This document shows, in pieces, positions 18,217 through 26,730 of a DNA stretch of 64,000 bases. Source of the stretch: Bacillus sp. SA1-12 (GTDB taxonomy: Bacteria; Bacillota; Bacilli; Bacillales; Bacillaceae); contig NZ_LATZ01000129.1 of assembly GCF_000981385.1 (NCBI RefSeq), forward strand, positions 124,001 to 188,000, read 5' to 3'. Every line of letters begins with the position of its first letter. The first letter of the stretch is position 1. Both the position numbers and the translations under genes were made by a program. The notes under the pieces were generated by a model. That model did no database searches, was not told the origin of the DNA, and worked only from the letters and a program-made list of their open reading frames with translations.

Positions 18217-18257
18217 ATTTGTGTTATAATCAAACCACAACGAACGAAATTGAACAA
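18203..18257 (+). promoter_or_regulatory. kduD promoter and downstream operator
   Basis: -35 TTGTCA (18203-18208), 16-nt spacer, -10 TATAAT (18225-18230). The element CGAACGAAATTGAACAA (18241-18257) reads TTGTTC-N4-TCGTTC on the minus strand and covers the expected early transcribed region, so repressor binding would block transcription. Confidence 0.72.
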
Positions 18258-18286
18258 TTACGCACTTATTTAGAGGAGGCTAGGAA

Positions 18287-19042
18287 ATGGAATCTCTTTT
18301 TTCATTACAAGGCAAAGTAGCCTTAATAACTGGCGCCAGCCGCGGATTGGGCCAAGGAATGGCGGTCGGACTTGCTGAAGCAGGGGCAGCTGTTATTGGT
18401 GCCGGGATGAGTGATATGTCGGGAACTCGTAAAAAAATCGAAGAAATTGGCGGCACATTCTACGAAGTTAAAATTGATCTTTCACAAGATCAGGCCGCAG
18501 AAAAATTAGTCTCTGAAGCTTTATCTTTTACAAACAAGATTGATATTTTAGTAAACAATGCAGGAATCATACGGCGAGCAGAAGCAGAGAACTTCACGGA
18601 TGATGATTGGTTCGAAGTGATTAAGGTGAATCAGCATGCTGTTTTCCAATTATGCAGAGAAGTTGGAAGACATATGCTGGAAAATCGTTCAGGCAGAATC
18701 ATCAATGTTGCTTCCATGCTTTCCTTCCAAGGCGGGTTACGAGTACCAGCATACACAGCAAGCAAACATGCTGTTGCCGGCTTAACAAAATCACTTGCAA
18801 ATGAATGGTCAAGCAGAGGTGTTAACGTAAACGCGATTGCGCCAGGGTATATGGAAACTGACAATACAGCACAGCTTCGCGCGAATACTGAACGAAATGA
18901 ATACATTACATCAAGAATTCCGCAAGGACGTTGGGGCACCCCAGACGATTTAAAAGGTGCAGTAGTCTTCTTAGCCTCTGATGCTTCCAGCTATGTGAAT
19001 GGTCATATTTTATGTGTTGATGGAGGATGGATGAGCTCTTAA
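18287..19042 (+). CDS. kduD: 2-dehydro-3-deoxy-D-gluconate 5-dehydrogenase
   Basis: A 251-residue short-chain dehydrogenase that reduces 2,5-diketo-3-deoxygluconate to KDG with NADH. The nucleotide motif TGASRGLG is at residues 15-22. The catalytic residues are Ser143, Tyr156 and Lys160 (YTASK), and the structural NNAG is at 90-93. It closely follows the KduD pattern (NVNAIAPGYMETDNTAQLR and the ending VDGGWMSS). It has a GAGGAGG ribosome binding site. It lies between its DeoR regulator and kduI, so it is the reductase step before KDG kinase. Confidence 0.92.
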   Translation: MESLFSLQGKVALITGASRGLGQGMAVGLAEAGAAVIGAGMSDMSGTRKKIEEIGGTFYEVKIDLSQDQAAEKLVSEALSFTNKIDILVNNAGIIRRAEAENFTDDDWFEVIKVNQHAVFQLCREVGRHMLENRSGRIINVASMLSFQGGLRVPAYTASKHAVAGLTKSLANEWSSRGVNVNAIAPGYMETDNTAQLRANTERNEYITSRIPQGRWGTPDDLKGAVVFLASDASSYVNGHILCVDGGWMSS

Positions 19043-19191
19043 CGAAAGCGCAAGCGTCTTGATCAGCTCTTATAAGCATAGGGCGGAACATAATTGAATA
19101 GGTTCCTTGCCGAGGCTATTCTTTCAAATCTTGGTGTCAAAGCTCAAATGAATGCTTTTAAAATTTTTAATTTCGAAAGGGGAAATAAATA

Positions 19192-20022
19192 ATGGAAATT
19201 AGACATGCTACAAATCCGGCAGATTTTAAATCGTATACAACAGAAAGATTAAGAAGTGACTTTTTAATCGATTCACTTTTCGTACAAGGGGAAATTAACC
19301 TGGTTTATTCACACTACGATCGTGTGGTAACGGGGGGTGCAATCCCAACTTCGCAAGCGCTTAAGCTTGAAGATCAAGAAACATTAAAAACTGATTATTT
19401 CTTAGAAAGACGCGAGGTAGGCATCATTAATATTGGGGCAGAAGGAACCGTATTAGTAGATGGTCAGGCATATACATTAAATAAAAGAGATTGTCTTTAT
19501 GTTGGACTAGGCAATAAAGAAGTTTTATTTGAAAGCAGCAATGCATCTGATCCAGCTAAATTTTATATCGTTTCAACACCGGCTCATAAACAATATCCTA
19601 CAAAAAAAGCGCCGATCGAAGATGCTGAGCCAAATCATTTAGGCTCTGACAGTGAGTCAAATAAACGTACTATTTACAAGTACATCCATGCTGATGGCAT
19701 TCAGAGCTGTCAATTAATGATGGGTATGACTCTTTTAGAACCAAACAACATGTGGAACACAATGCCGGCACATCTTCATGACCGCCGTATGGAAGTTTAC
19801 CTCTATTTCGATATGGATCAAGATTCCCGCGTATTCCACTTTATGGGTGAGCCAAAAGAAACAAGACACCTTGTTGTGAAAAATGAACAAGCTGTTCTTT
19901 CTCCGCCATGGTCAATCCATTCTGGTGTGGGCACAAGCAACTACACATTCATCTGGGCAATGGCTGGGGAAAATTATACGTTCACAGATATGGATGCTGT
20001 TAAGATGGATGAATTAAAATAA
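19192..20022 (+). CDS. kduI: 5-dehydro-4-deoxy-D-glucuronate isomerase
   Basis: A 276-residue bicupin zinc isomerase that converts 5-keto-4-deoxyuronate to 2,5-diketo-3-deoxygluconate. The zinc ligands are visible as His194, His196 and Glu201 (PAHLHDRRMEVY), with a later His in WSIHSGVG. Length and the N-terminal MEIRHATNP are typical of the family. It has an AAAGGGG ribosome binding site. It is separated from kduD by 149 bp containing no clear promoter; that gap includes a stretch (GAAAGCGCAAGCGTCTTGA) resembling a common Bacillus interspersed repeat. A terminator follows at 20036. Confidence 0.94.
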   Translation: MEIRHATNPADFKSYTTERLRSDFLIDSLFVQGEINLVYSHYDRVVTGGAIPTSQALKLEDQETLKTDYFLERREVGIINIGAEGTVLVDGQAYTLNKRDCLYVGLGNKEVLFESSNASDPAKFYIVSTPAHKQYPTKKAPIEDAEPNHLGSDSESNKRTIYKYIHADGIQSCQLMMGMTLLEPNNMWNTMPAHLHDRRMEVYLYFDMDQDSRVFHFMGEPKETRHLVVKNEQAVLSPPWSIHSGVGTSNYTFIWAMAGENYTFTDMDAVKMDELK

Positions 20023-20035
20023 TAAACTTTAATAG

Positions 20036-20083
20036 ATAGTGCTGCTTATTCTGGGAAGTAAAGGGTAAGGGCACTATTTTTTT
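20036..20083 (+). terminator. Intrinsic terminator of kduI
   Basis: ATAGTGC and GCACTAT form the closing stem of a hairpin with inner partial pairing, followed by seven T residues. Confidence 0.75.
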
Positions 20084-20356
20084 ATGGAAGCGATGCAACA
20101 CTTTTTATAGATTTGTCCACTTGTTAAATAGATTCTTAAATGTGACTTCTGCAGAAACAATGTAACATATGAGAACCTGCAGATGGCTATGCGCTGAGAA
20201 GGATTTAGGAAAAATTTAAAAGCGAGCAACTGTTTGTTAAGCAGCAAGCAAGTTTAATAGAATATTAATGTAAGAAAAGTCATTATTTAGATATAATACA
20301 ATGAAAATTAATGCTATAATAGACGAAAGAATATTCAGAAAGCGGGATGTATTGTA

Positions 20357-21049
20357 ATGACGGATCTTATGGGTGGACTAAATCGAATATTTGAATGGGT
20401 TATGCGATTGTCCGTGATAAATTTACTATGGATAGGATTTAATCTGCCAATCTGTTATTTGGCTCTTTCTTTACTTTATGCAAGTAACTCATCCGTTTTA
20501 TTTATGCTATTAGCAACCATCGTCGTCTTGGCTCCTTTTTTCTTTTTTCCAGCAACAACAGCAATGTTTGGGGTTGTGAGAAAGTGGGTGATGGGTGAGC
20601 ATGATGTCCCATTATTTAAATCGTATTGGGCATATTATAAGGAAAACTATGTAAGAAGTATGTCTGGAGGTCTTATTTTCTCTCTCATTTGGGTTATCTG
20701 GGGAGTTGACTTCTATTTCTTCTCTAAAGTTAATGTTATTTTAAGCTCTATCTTTTTAGTAGGATTTTTCTTTTTGTTTTTGTTTGCGCTTACTTTTTTT
20801 GCAAATACGGTTCACGCAGATTTGAAGTTTTTTCAGAATCTTAAAAATTCATTTTTCTTAACCTTACTTTATCCTTTTAATAATATATTGGTGGTTGTGC
20901 TTAACGGAATCATCATATATGTCAGCTTAACAATGTTTACCTTCCTTATACCGTTTTTTATGGGTTCACTAATAGCCTTTGTCTCCTTCGCAGGTTATTA
21001 TCAAAAGGTTTCGAAAATCCAAGGATCCAAAAAGGAAGCGATTGAATAA
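20357..21049 (+). CDS. YesL-like DUF624 membrane protein
   Basis: A 230-residue integral membrane protein of the DUF624/YesL family with about five hydrophobic helices. The N-terminus (GGLNRIFEWVMRL...NLLWIGFNLP) is characteristic. Members occur beside CUT1 importers and YesS/YesM-type sensors in Bacillus pectin and polysaccharide loci. Their biochemical role is not known; help in importer assembly or sensing is a guess. The ribosome binding site is weak (AGCGGGA). It is transcribed alone, since terminators flank both sides. Confidence 0.82.
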   Translation: MTDLMGGLNRIFEWVMRLSVINLLWIGFNLPICYLALSLLYASNSSVLFMLLATIVVLAPFFFFPATTAMFGVVRKWVMGEHDVPLFKSYWAYYKENYVRSMSGGLIFSLIWVIWGVDFYFFSKVNVILSSIFLVGFFFLFLFALTFFANTVHADLKFFQNLKNSFFLTLLYPFNNILVVVLNGIIIYVSLTMFTFLIPFFMGSLIAFVSFAGYYQKVSKIQGSKKEAIE

Positions 21050-21066
21050 TTGAAAACTTGCAGCAG

Positions 21067-21101
21067 AAACTTGGTTAGTCATAGAGACGGCCAAGTTTTT
21101 T
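21067..21101 (+). terminator. Intrinsic terminator of the DUF624 gene
   Basis: AAACTTGG and CCAAGTTT pair around a 16-nt loop, followed by a T-run. Confidence 0.82.
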
Positions 21102-21369
21102 GTTAAAGAAAGTTTACCTTTTTATGCTAAGTTTTCTGTCTTATACATTTCATTTTATTTGCCTTAGGTTGAGTGATGTGCGTCCGCTGCTTATAGTTAA
21201 ATAAAAGGAAGAAAAGACGTATACATTGAACTAAAAAGCTAAAGAATACTTATTCAAAAAATCAAAAGACGCTCAGATAATTTTAAAAGAAAACTAGATA
21301 ATCTGAGACCATGAATATACTAATGGTTTTCACTATAATAATATTAGATTCATTGGAGGTTTGAATGAA

Positions 21370-22212
21370 TTGAGTGAAATGGTGACAGCTAGTTATCGAA
21401 ATAAGTGGAATGGTCCGTTCCATTATCATTCACATCAGGATTATGAAATCTATTTTTTCCATGCAGGGGATTGCAGATATTTAATTCACAATCAAATTTA
21501 TGATCTAGAGCCCGGGGATATTTTGGTCATGGATGGCCTGACCTTACATAAACCAAATGTTAGTCCCACGAGTGAATATGTGCGAAGTGTGATTCAATTT
21601 TCCCCTCATTGGATCAAAGGTGTTTTGATAGAAATGGGCGGAATGTATTTACTTGAAACCTTTCAAACATTACACAATTGTTTAATAAGAACAAATGAAA
21701 ATGAAGAATCAAAAGAACTTGAGAAAGTGTTTTGCCGCCTTGCTGAGTTACATCGAACGGCTGAATTCCCAGATATCCAAGCGGAGACAGAAATGAAGGT
21801 ATTGCTGCTGCAGGCTTTAATTAGTGTTCATAAGCTTGGAAGGATGAATTCAATTGAAATCCCTCATGAAAAAGAAGATAAAGCCGTGCATGCTGAAAAC
21901 ATTGCAGATTATATCCAAAATCATTTTATGAACAAATTGACTTTGCAGAGTATCGCAGACAATCTGAATGTAAGCAGATCTTATGTTGCTCAAGTGTTTA
22001 AGACAATGACAGGCTATACGGTTATGGAATATGTAATGGAATGCCGTCTAACACAGGCAAAATACTTACTCGAAATGGAACCGCTTAAACCATTAAAGGA
22101 TGTTTCTTTTGAATCCGGATTTGAAAGCGCTACACATTTTAGTCGATACTTTCGAGAAAAAACAGGGGTAACGGCAAAAGAATACCGCCAAATCCGTCTA
22201 AAAAATAGATAA
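21370..22212 (+). CDS. AraC-family regulator with N-terminal cupin
   Basis: A cytoplasmic activator of about 280 residues. The cupin sugar-binding half contains FHYHSHQDYEIYFF and LEPGDILVMDG. The C-terminal AraC DNA-binding half has LTLQSIADNLNVSRSYVAQVFK and the second helix-turn-helix near VSFESGFESATHFSRYFREKTG. I prefer TTG 21370 as start: GGAGGT lies 9 nt before it and would abut the TTG at 21361. The stop is 14 bp before the following isomerase start, so it probably regulates its own operon 21370-25324. A 7-bp inverted repeat (CTCAGAT at 21272, ATCTGAG at 21301) upstream could be an operator, but this is unproven. Confidence 0.85.
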   Translation: MSEMVTASYRNKWNGPFHYHSHQDYEIYFFHAGDCRYLIHNQIYDLEPGDILVMDGLTLHKPNVSPTSEYVRSVIQFSPHWIKGVLIEMGGMYLLETFQTLHNCLIRTNENEESKELEKVFCRLAELHRTAEFPDIQAETEMKVLLLQALISVHKLGRMNSIEIPHEKEDKAVHAENIADYIQNHFMNKLTLQSIADNLNVSRSYVAQVFKTMTGYTVMEYVMECRLTQAKYLLEMEPLKPLKDVSFESGFESATHFSRYFREKTGVTAKEYRQIRLKNR

Positions 22213-22226
22213 AGGAAGTGTTTAAA

Positions 22227-23006
22227 GTGGAGCAAAAATTTGCAGCACAACTTTTTACATTGCGAGAGGAATTAAAGGAAGGTATCCGCCCGCTATTTAA
22301 GACGCTTAAAGATATGGGCTGGGCAGGTGTGCAAATTTCCGCTTTGCCTCAAGGTTATGATCAAAACGAAGTGGCACAGGCGTTAACAGAAAATAACTTA
22401 CATGCAGTTGGAATGCATATATCTCTAGACCGTTTAAAAAATGACCTAAATGGTGTATTAAAAGAAGCAGAATTATATGGAACAAAAGATATTATTCTTC
22501 CATCGGTTCCAGCTGATTTGAAAACTCCAGAAGGGTACAAAGAAATAAAAAGGATCCTGAACCAGATTGCAAACGAAGCACCTGAATATCGAATTTCCTA
22601 TCATAACCACGCATTTGAATTTGATACCCAAATAGATGGACAGGATGCCCTCCGTTATTTGCTAGATCCATCAGATGATAATAGGATTCTAGCAGAAATA
22701 GATGTATATTGGCTGAAAAAGGCCGGCCGAGATCCGCTTGAATATATAGCTCCTTATGCAAACCGGATGCCGATCATCCACTTAAAGGATATGACAAATG
22801 ATCAGCGGCAAACCTTTGCAGAAGTAGGAACAGGTGTTATAGATTTTATTCCTATTTTACAATGGGGTGAAGCAAATGGTATTGAATGGTATGCAGTTGA
22901 ACAGGATGTTTGTGAACACCCGCCATTAGAATGCCTAGAAACAAGTCTGCGAAACTTAAAGAAATTTGCAGATCAAGTAAAGGAAAAAGAGAATTCTAGA
23001 CTGTAG
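22227..23006 (+). CDS. Sugar phosphate isomerase/epimerase-like TIM barrel (copy 2)
   Basis: A 259-residue paralogue of the protein at 11674, with the same candidate metal-binding segments (ISYHNHAFEFD, LAEIDVYW, MPIIHLKDM, WYAVEQD). The GTG at 22227 is chosen as start. It gives an N-terminus (MEQKFAAQLFT) that aligns with copy 1 (MENKFAAQLFT) and leaves AAGGAAG 9 nt upstream; the GTG at 22218 abuts that site. It is followed by an oxidoreductase, as in copy 1. Substrate unknown. Confidence 0.83.
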   Translation: MEQKFAAQLFTLREELKEGIRPLFKTLKDMGWAGVQISALPQGYDQNEVAQALTENNLHAVGMHISLDRLKNDLNGVLKEAELYGTKDIILPSVPADLKTPEGYKEIKRILNQIANEAPEYRISYHNHAFEFDTQIDGQDALRYLLDPSDDNRILAEIDVYWLKKAGRDPLEYIAPYANRMPIIHLKDMTNDQRQTFAEVGTGVIDFIPILQWGEANGIEWYAVEQDVCEHPPLECLETSLRNLKKFADQVKEKENSRL

Positions 23007-23051
23007 GGTTTCTTATGAGAGCAAATAAATTTAGATGATGAGGTGAGGCAG

Positions 23052-24215
23052 ATGAATTTAATTAAAGTTGGCGTTATTGGTATTGGAAATATGGGCAGAT
23101 CGCATGTAAAGCTTTTAAGTAAAGGAAAAATAAACGGAGCTATTCTAACGGCAATATGTGACCCATTTCAAGATCAACTCGAATCATTAGTAAGCGATTC
23201 ACAAAGCGATGTGCAGATTTTTCGAGATGAAGATGCCTTTTTAAATGAATCTGGAATTGATGCAATCCTGATTTCTACTCCGCATTATGATCATCCGAAG
23301 CTTGCTATGAAGGCATTTTCAAAGGGTATGCATGTTCTTATTGAAAAACCGGCAGGTGTCTATACGAAAAATGTCGCTGAAATGAATAAAGCTGCTGAAG
23401 AAAGCGGCAAAGTCTTTTCCATAATGTATAACCAACGGACAAATCCGATTTATCAAAAATTGCGCGAGCTGATTCAAGCTGGTGAACTCGGTGAGATTAA
23501 ACGTACGAATTGGATCATTACCGATTGGTATCGCTCGCAAAGTTATTATGATTCAAGTGAATGGCGGGCAACCTGGCAAGGTGAAGGCGGGGGTGTTTTA
23601 TTAAATCAGGCCCCACACCAATTAGACCTATGGCAGTGGACTACAGGGCTTATGCCAAAGAAAGTTCATTCTTTTTGTAACTATGGAAAATACCATGATA
23701 TAGAGGTTGAGGACGATATCACAGCATATGTAGAATATGAAAACGGGGCGACAGGAGTATTCATTACCTCTACTGGTGAGGCACCTGGAACAAACCGTTT
23801 TGAAATTGCTGGTGACCGCGGGAAGATGGTTGTGGAAAACAATAAGCTTACCTTTTACCGCCTAACTCAATCTGAACGGGAATTTAACGCAACATATAAA
23901 GGTGGTTTTGGAAATCCTGAATGCTGGACGATCGATATTCCTATTAATGGAAAAAGCGCAGGACATCAAGGGATTATTCAAAATTGGATTGATTCAATTA
24001 CAAATGGTACACCACTGCTGGCTCCTGGTGAAGAGGGTATCAAGGGAGTTCAAATCTCTAATGCAATTTATTTATCCTCTTGGCTTAACCAGCCGGTAGA
24101 ATTACCGGTTGATCCAGATCTTTATTATGAAATGCTGCAAGAAAAAATTAAGAATTCATCTTTTCAAAAAAAGAACGTAGAAAAAGTGAATTTAGATGTG
24201 TCAGGAACGCATTAA
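23052..24215 (+). CDS. Gfo/Idh/MocA-family oxidoreductase (copy 2)
   Basis: A 387-residue paralogue of the protein at 12458, the same length when started at ATG 23052 (AGGTGAGG lies just upstream; the GTG at 23043 is inside that site). The Rossmann motif is GVIGIGNMGRSH, the EKP signature is in IEKPAGVYTK, and the C-terminal domain contains GGGVLLNQAPHQLDLWQW. It works with the TIM barrel upstream. Keeping two closely similar pairs in separate operons suggests two related substrates or dosage under different regulators. Confidence 0.87.
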   Translation: MNLIKVGVIGIGNMGRSHVKLLSKGKINGAILTAICDPFQDQLESLVSDSQSDVQIFRDEDAFLNESGIDAILISTPHYDHPKLAMKAFSKGMHVLIEKPAGVYTKNVAEMNKAAEESGKVFSIMYNQRTNPIYQKLRELIQAGELGEIKRTNWIITDWYRSQSYYDSSEWRATWQGEGGGVLLNQAPHQLDLWQWTTGLMPKKVHSFCNYGKYHDIEVEDDITAYVEYENGATGVFITSTGEAPGTNRFEIAGDRGKMVVENNKLTFYRLTQSEREFNATYKGGFGNPECWTIDIPINGKSAGHQGIIQNWIDSITNGTPLLAPGEEGIKGVQISNAIYLSSWLNQPVELPVDPDLYYEMLQEKIKNSSFQKKNVEKVNLDVSGTH

Positions 24216-24232
24216 GGAGAGGAGATTAAACA

Positions 24233-25324
24233 ATGACGAAGGATGGAATGAACTATGCACCAAAAGGGAAACCAAATCCTGTAGTTGAAAAAGGAGAGTT
24301 TCAATTTGCTGCAGCTGCTCTTGACCATGGGCATATTTTTGGCATGTGCAACGGGTTAATTGAAGCAGGGGCAACATTGAAATGGGTGTATGACCCCGAC
24401 CCTCAAAAAGTAGCTGGGTTTGTCAAGGCTTTTCCTGATGTCATGCCAGCAGAGTCATTAGAGCAAATATTATCCGATGATTCAATCAGGCTTGTCGCTG
24501 CTGCAGCGATTCCTTCAAAACGGAGTGAGCTTGGTAATCAGGTGATGCGAGCGGGAAAAGATTATTTTACAGATAAAACTCCTTTTACAACTCTTGAACA
24601 GCTTGAAGAAACAAAAAGAGTAGCAGAGCAAACTGGCCAAAAGTACATGGTTTATTATAGTGAGCGACTCCATGTGGAAGGAGCTGTTTATGCTGGTGAA
24701 TTAATCGAGAAGGGAGCAATCGGCCGTGTGATTCAAGTTACCGGCTTTGGACCTCATCGTCTTAATGCTCCAAGCCGCCCGGACTGGTTTTTTAAGAAAG
24801 AGCAATACGGCGGAATTTTATGTGATATTGGCAGCCATCAAATTGAGCAATTTTTATTCTATGCCGGCTGTAAGGATGCAAAAGTTTTGCATAGTAAAAT
24901 TGGAAACTATCATAATCCAGAATACCCTGAGTTAGATGATTTTGGAGATGCCACCTTGGTTGGAGATAATGGCGCAACAAATTACTTCCGCGTAGATTGG
25001 TTTACACCTGATGGATTAAGTACATGGGGTGACGGAAGAACTTTTATTATTGGAACAGAAGGTACCATTGAAATCCGTAAATACGTGGATCTTGCCAGAG
25101 ACAAAAAGGGAAATCATGTCTATTTAGTGAATAAAGACGGAGAGCAGCATTTCACTGTTTCCGGCCAGGTTGGGTATCCGTTCTTTGGCCAGTTAATCCT
25201 GGATTGCATAAATCGAACAGAAAATGCAATGACTCAGGCTCATGCCTTTAAAGCAGCAGAATTATGCTTGAGGGCGCAAGAGCAAGCAGTATTTATCACA
25301 GAGCAACAAGTACAGGTAAAATAA
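24233..25324 (+). CDS. Divergent Gfo/Idh/MocA-family oxidoreductase
   Basis: A 363-residue member of the same superfamily but not a close paralogue of its neighbours. The N-terminal dinucleotide loop is replaced by AALDHGHIFGM, and the usual EKP reads DKTPF (YFTDKTPFTT), keeping the lysine. The C-terminal domain has GGILCDIGSHQIEQFLFYAG. It is translated 17 bp after copy 2, so the two probably act in one pathway. A strong bidirectional terminator follows. Substrate and direction are unknown. Confidence 0.8.
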   Translation: MTKDGMNYAPKGKPNPVVEKGEFQFAAAALDHGHIFGMCNGLIEAGATLKWVYDPDPQKVAGFVKAFPDVMPAESLEQILSDDSIRLVAAAAIPSKRSELGNQVMRAGKDYFTDKTPFTTLEQLEETKRVAEQTGQKYMVYYSERLHVEGAVYAGELIEKGAIGRVIQVTGFGPHRLNAPSRPDWFFKKEQYGGILCDIGSHQIEQFLFYAGCKDAKVLHSKIGNYHNPEYPELDDFGDATLVGDNGATNYFRVDWFTPDGLSTWGDGRTFIIGTEGTIEIRKYVDLARDKKGNHVYLVNKDGEQHFTVSGQVGYPFFGQLILDCINRTENAMTQAHAFKAAELCLRAQEQAVFITEQQVQVK

Positions 25325-25326
25325 GT

Positions 25327-25380
25327 GAAAAAGGAAACAACCCTTAGCATATAAACTCGCATAAGGGTTGTTTCCTTTTC
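25327..25380. terminator. Strong bidirectional intrinsic terminator
   Basis: GAAAAAGGAAACAACCCTTA pairs with the complementary stretch at 25362-25380 around a 15-nt loop; the stem is about 19 bp. It sits between convergent genes. Confidence 0.93.
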
Positions 25381-25402
25381 GCATTCATTTCATAAAAATT
25401 TG

Positions 25403-26269
25403 TCAGAGTGTTACTGCCTTTTTCCGATATTCCTTCGGTGTCATCCCCGTATGCTTCTTAAATGTCCGATAAAAATAAGGCATACTTTGAAAGCCGCATT
25501 GTTCTGCAAGTATATTCACCTTATCCTTTGTATTCCAAAGCAATTCCTTCACCTTGATGATCCGTTTTGTCGTGATATAGTCGGTTACACTGATTCCTAT
25601 TAACTGCTTAAATACACGGCTAAAGTGTGAAGGTGAAACTGCAGCATATTTTGCTAAAAAATCTAACTCTAGTTTCGTATCGAGATGTTGATCGATGTAT
25701 TGGAGTGCAGCTCGAACCCACTCTGGTTCAAATTGTGGGTTCTTTTCAGTCTCCCTGTCGATTAAACAATTTCGATTTAAGTATACCAAAATAATATGAA
25801 GCCAATGAATGATCAGTTCTTGGCTATCATGGTTTGCTTGACTAACTTCATCCTTCATTTTGTCTATGTAAGCTTCGATCTCTTTTAAAACATTATGATC
25901 TAATGTGAATTTATATGATTTATGTTTCTTACATAGATCTGCCAGCATCAAATAGGTAAAAGAATGTTCAAGCAATGGAGTATGGATTAATAACGGACTG
26001 AAAAAAATGGCTGTTGAGGTAATAGGGTTTTCTTTGTCAGGAAATGCACGATGAATCGTATTACCCGGAATGATAAAGATGTTTCCAGCTTGCATCTCAT
26101 GAAACGACTGATCGATAAAAAAAATCCCTTTCCCGCTGTAAACATAGACAATTTCATGCCAATCATGCAAATGGTCGGGAAGTTCATTCTGAGGATTTTT
26201 CGTATCCTTATAGACGATAGAAAAAGGAAAATGAGATTGATCATTAAATTGCTTACGCAAAGGTTTCAT
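25403..26269 (-). CDS. AraC-family regulator A with N-terminal cupin
   Basis: A 288-residue activator with a cupin half (ELPDHLHDWHEIVYVYSGKG...IDQSFHEMQAGNIFIIPGN) and a C-terminal AraC domain. The latter contains LELDFLAKYAAVSPSHFSRVFKQ and CGFQSMPYFYRTFKKHTGMTPKEYRK. It is a close paralogue of the regulator at 44586. A conserved 42-bp element lies over its -35 region (26312) and recurs before the dehydrogenase operon at 37979. Autoregulation plus control of that distant operon is therefore likely. The inducer would be a sugar bound in the cupin. Confidence 0.9.
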   Translation of the reverse strand: MKPLRKQFNDQSHFPFSIVYKDTKNPQNELPDHLHDWHEIVYVYSGKGIFFIDQSFHEMQAGNIFIIPGNTIHRAFPDKENPITSTAIFFSPLLIHTPLLEHSFTYLMLADLCKKHKSYKFTLDHNVLKEIEAYIDKMKDEVSQANHDSQELIIHWLHIILVYLNRNCLIDRETEKNPQFEPEWVRAALQYIDQHLDTKLELDFLAKYAAVSPSHFSRVFKQLIGISVTDYITTKRIIKVKELLWNTKDKVNILAEQCGFQSMPYFYRTFKKHTGMTPKEYRKKAVTL

Positions 26270-26292
26270 TTAATAGGGTCCTTTTTAGTTTG

Positions 26293-26353
26293 ATTATACA
26301 TGACTAATAACATGAAAAGGTATAAAAATATCAGAATAAGTCATTTTTATATC
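26293..26353 (-). promoter_or_regulatory. Operator A1 and regulator A promoter
   Basis: On the minus strand, TATAAT (26293-26298) has no good -35 box. In its place lies the 42-bp element 26312-26353, which contains the inverted repeat TATAAAAAT-N13-ATTTTTATA. The element matches 37979-38020 at 38 of 42 positions. This fits an activator-dependent promoter. Confidence 0.72.
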
Positions 26354-26730
26354 AAAACAGTTGTGATAAATTTTAGTGAAAATAGGATCAATTTATATGG
26401 AAACCATCTCAAAATGGAACTGATGGTTTTTATCATGCAAAAACTTTAAAACTATCAATGTAGTTATTCTTTCAAATCTGCATAGATATCATATGATTTT
26501 CAACAGGTGATATTCCTGTATTAAACCACCCCATGATACTACTTCTTTTACAGAAAAAACGATTCTTCCAATCAGAATATATAGTTTAAAAGGGAAATGC
26601 TCCAATTTTATAGAAAATACTATTAGGAGTGGGTTTATTTAGCAAAGAATAGAGGTTTTATGAAGAACATTAAATGAAATGAAAGCGCTATCTTAAATGC
26701 TGACTTTAATGGATTGGAGGGAATCACTAC
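26354..26730. other. Spacer with hairpin and cre-like box before the second YesS-type gene
   Basis: No gene is seen. AAACCATC (26401-26408) and GATGGTTT (26422-26429) form a short hairpin followed by TTATC, a weak terminator or attenuator on the + strand with no gene in front of it. TGAAAGCGCTATCT (26680-26693) resembles a cre box. The ribosome binding site GGAGGG is near 26718. Confidence 0.5.
26680..26693 (+). promoter_or_regulatory. cre-like CcpA site before the second YesS-type regulator
   Basis: TGAAAGCGCTATCT matches 12 of 14 consensus positions (TGAAARCGYTTWCA), 37 bp before the start codon at 26731. At this position it would act as a roadblock or promoter-proximal repressor site. Confidence 0.6.

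Noticed and set aside
18123..18320. 65-codon plus-strand frame overlapping the end of the DeoR gene and the kduD promoter
   Set aside because: It runs through a clear terminator, promoter and operator, and has no ribosome binding site.
19043..19191. cre box or RNA element in the kduD-kduI gap (AACGAAAGCGCAAGCG)
   Set aside because: It resembles an interspersed Bacillus intergenic repeat more than a cre box, since the right half does not match the consensus. No secondary structure stands out.
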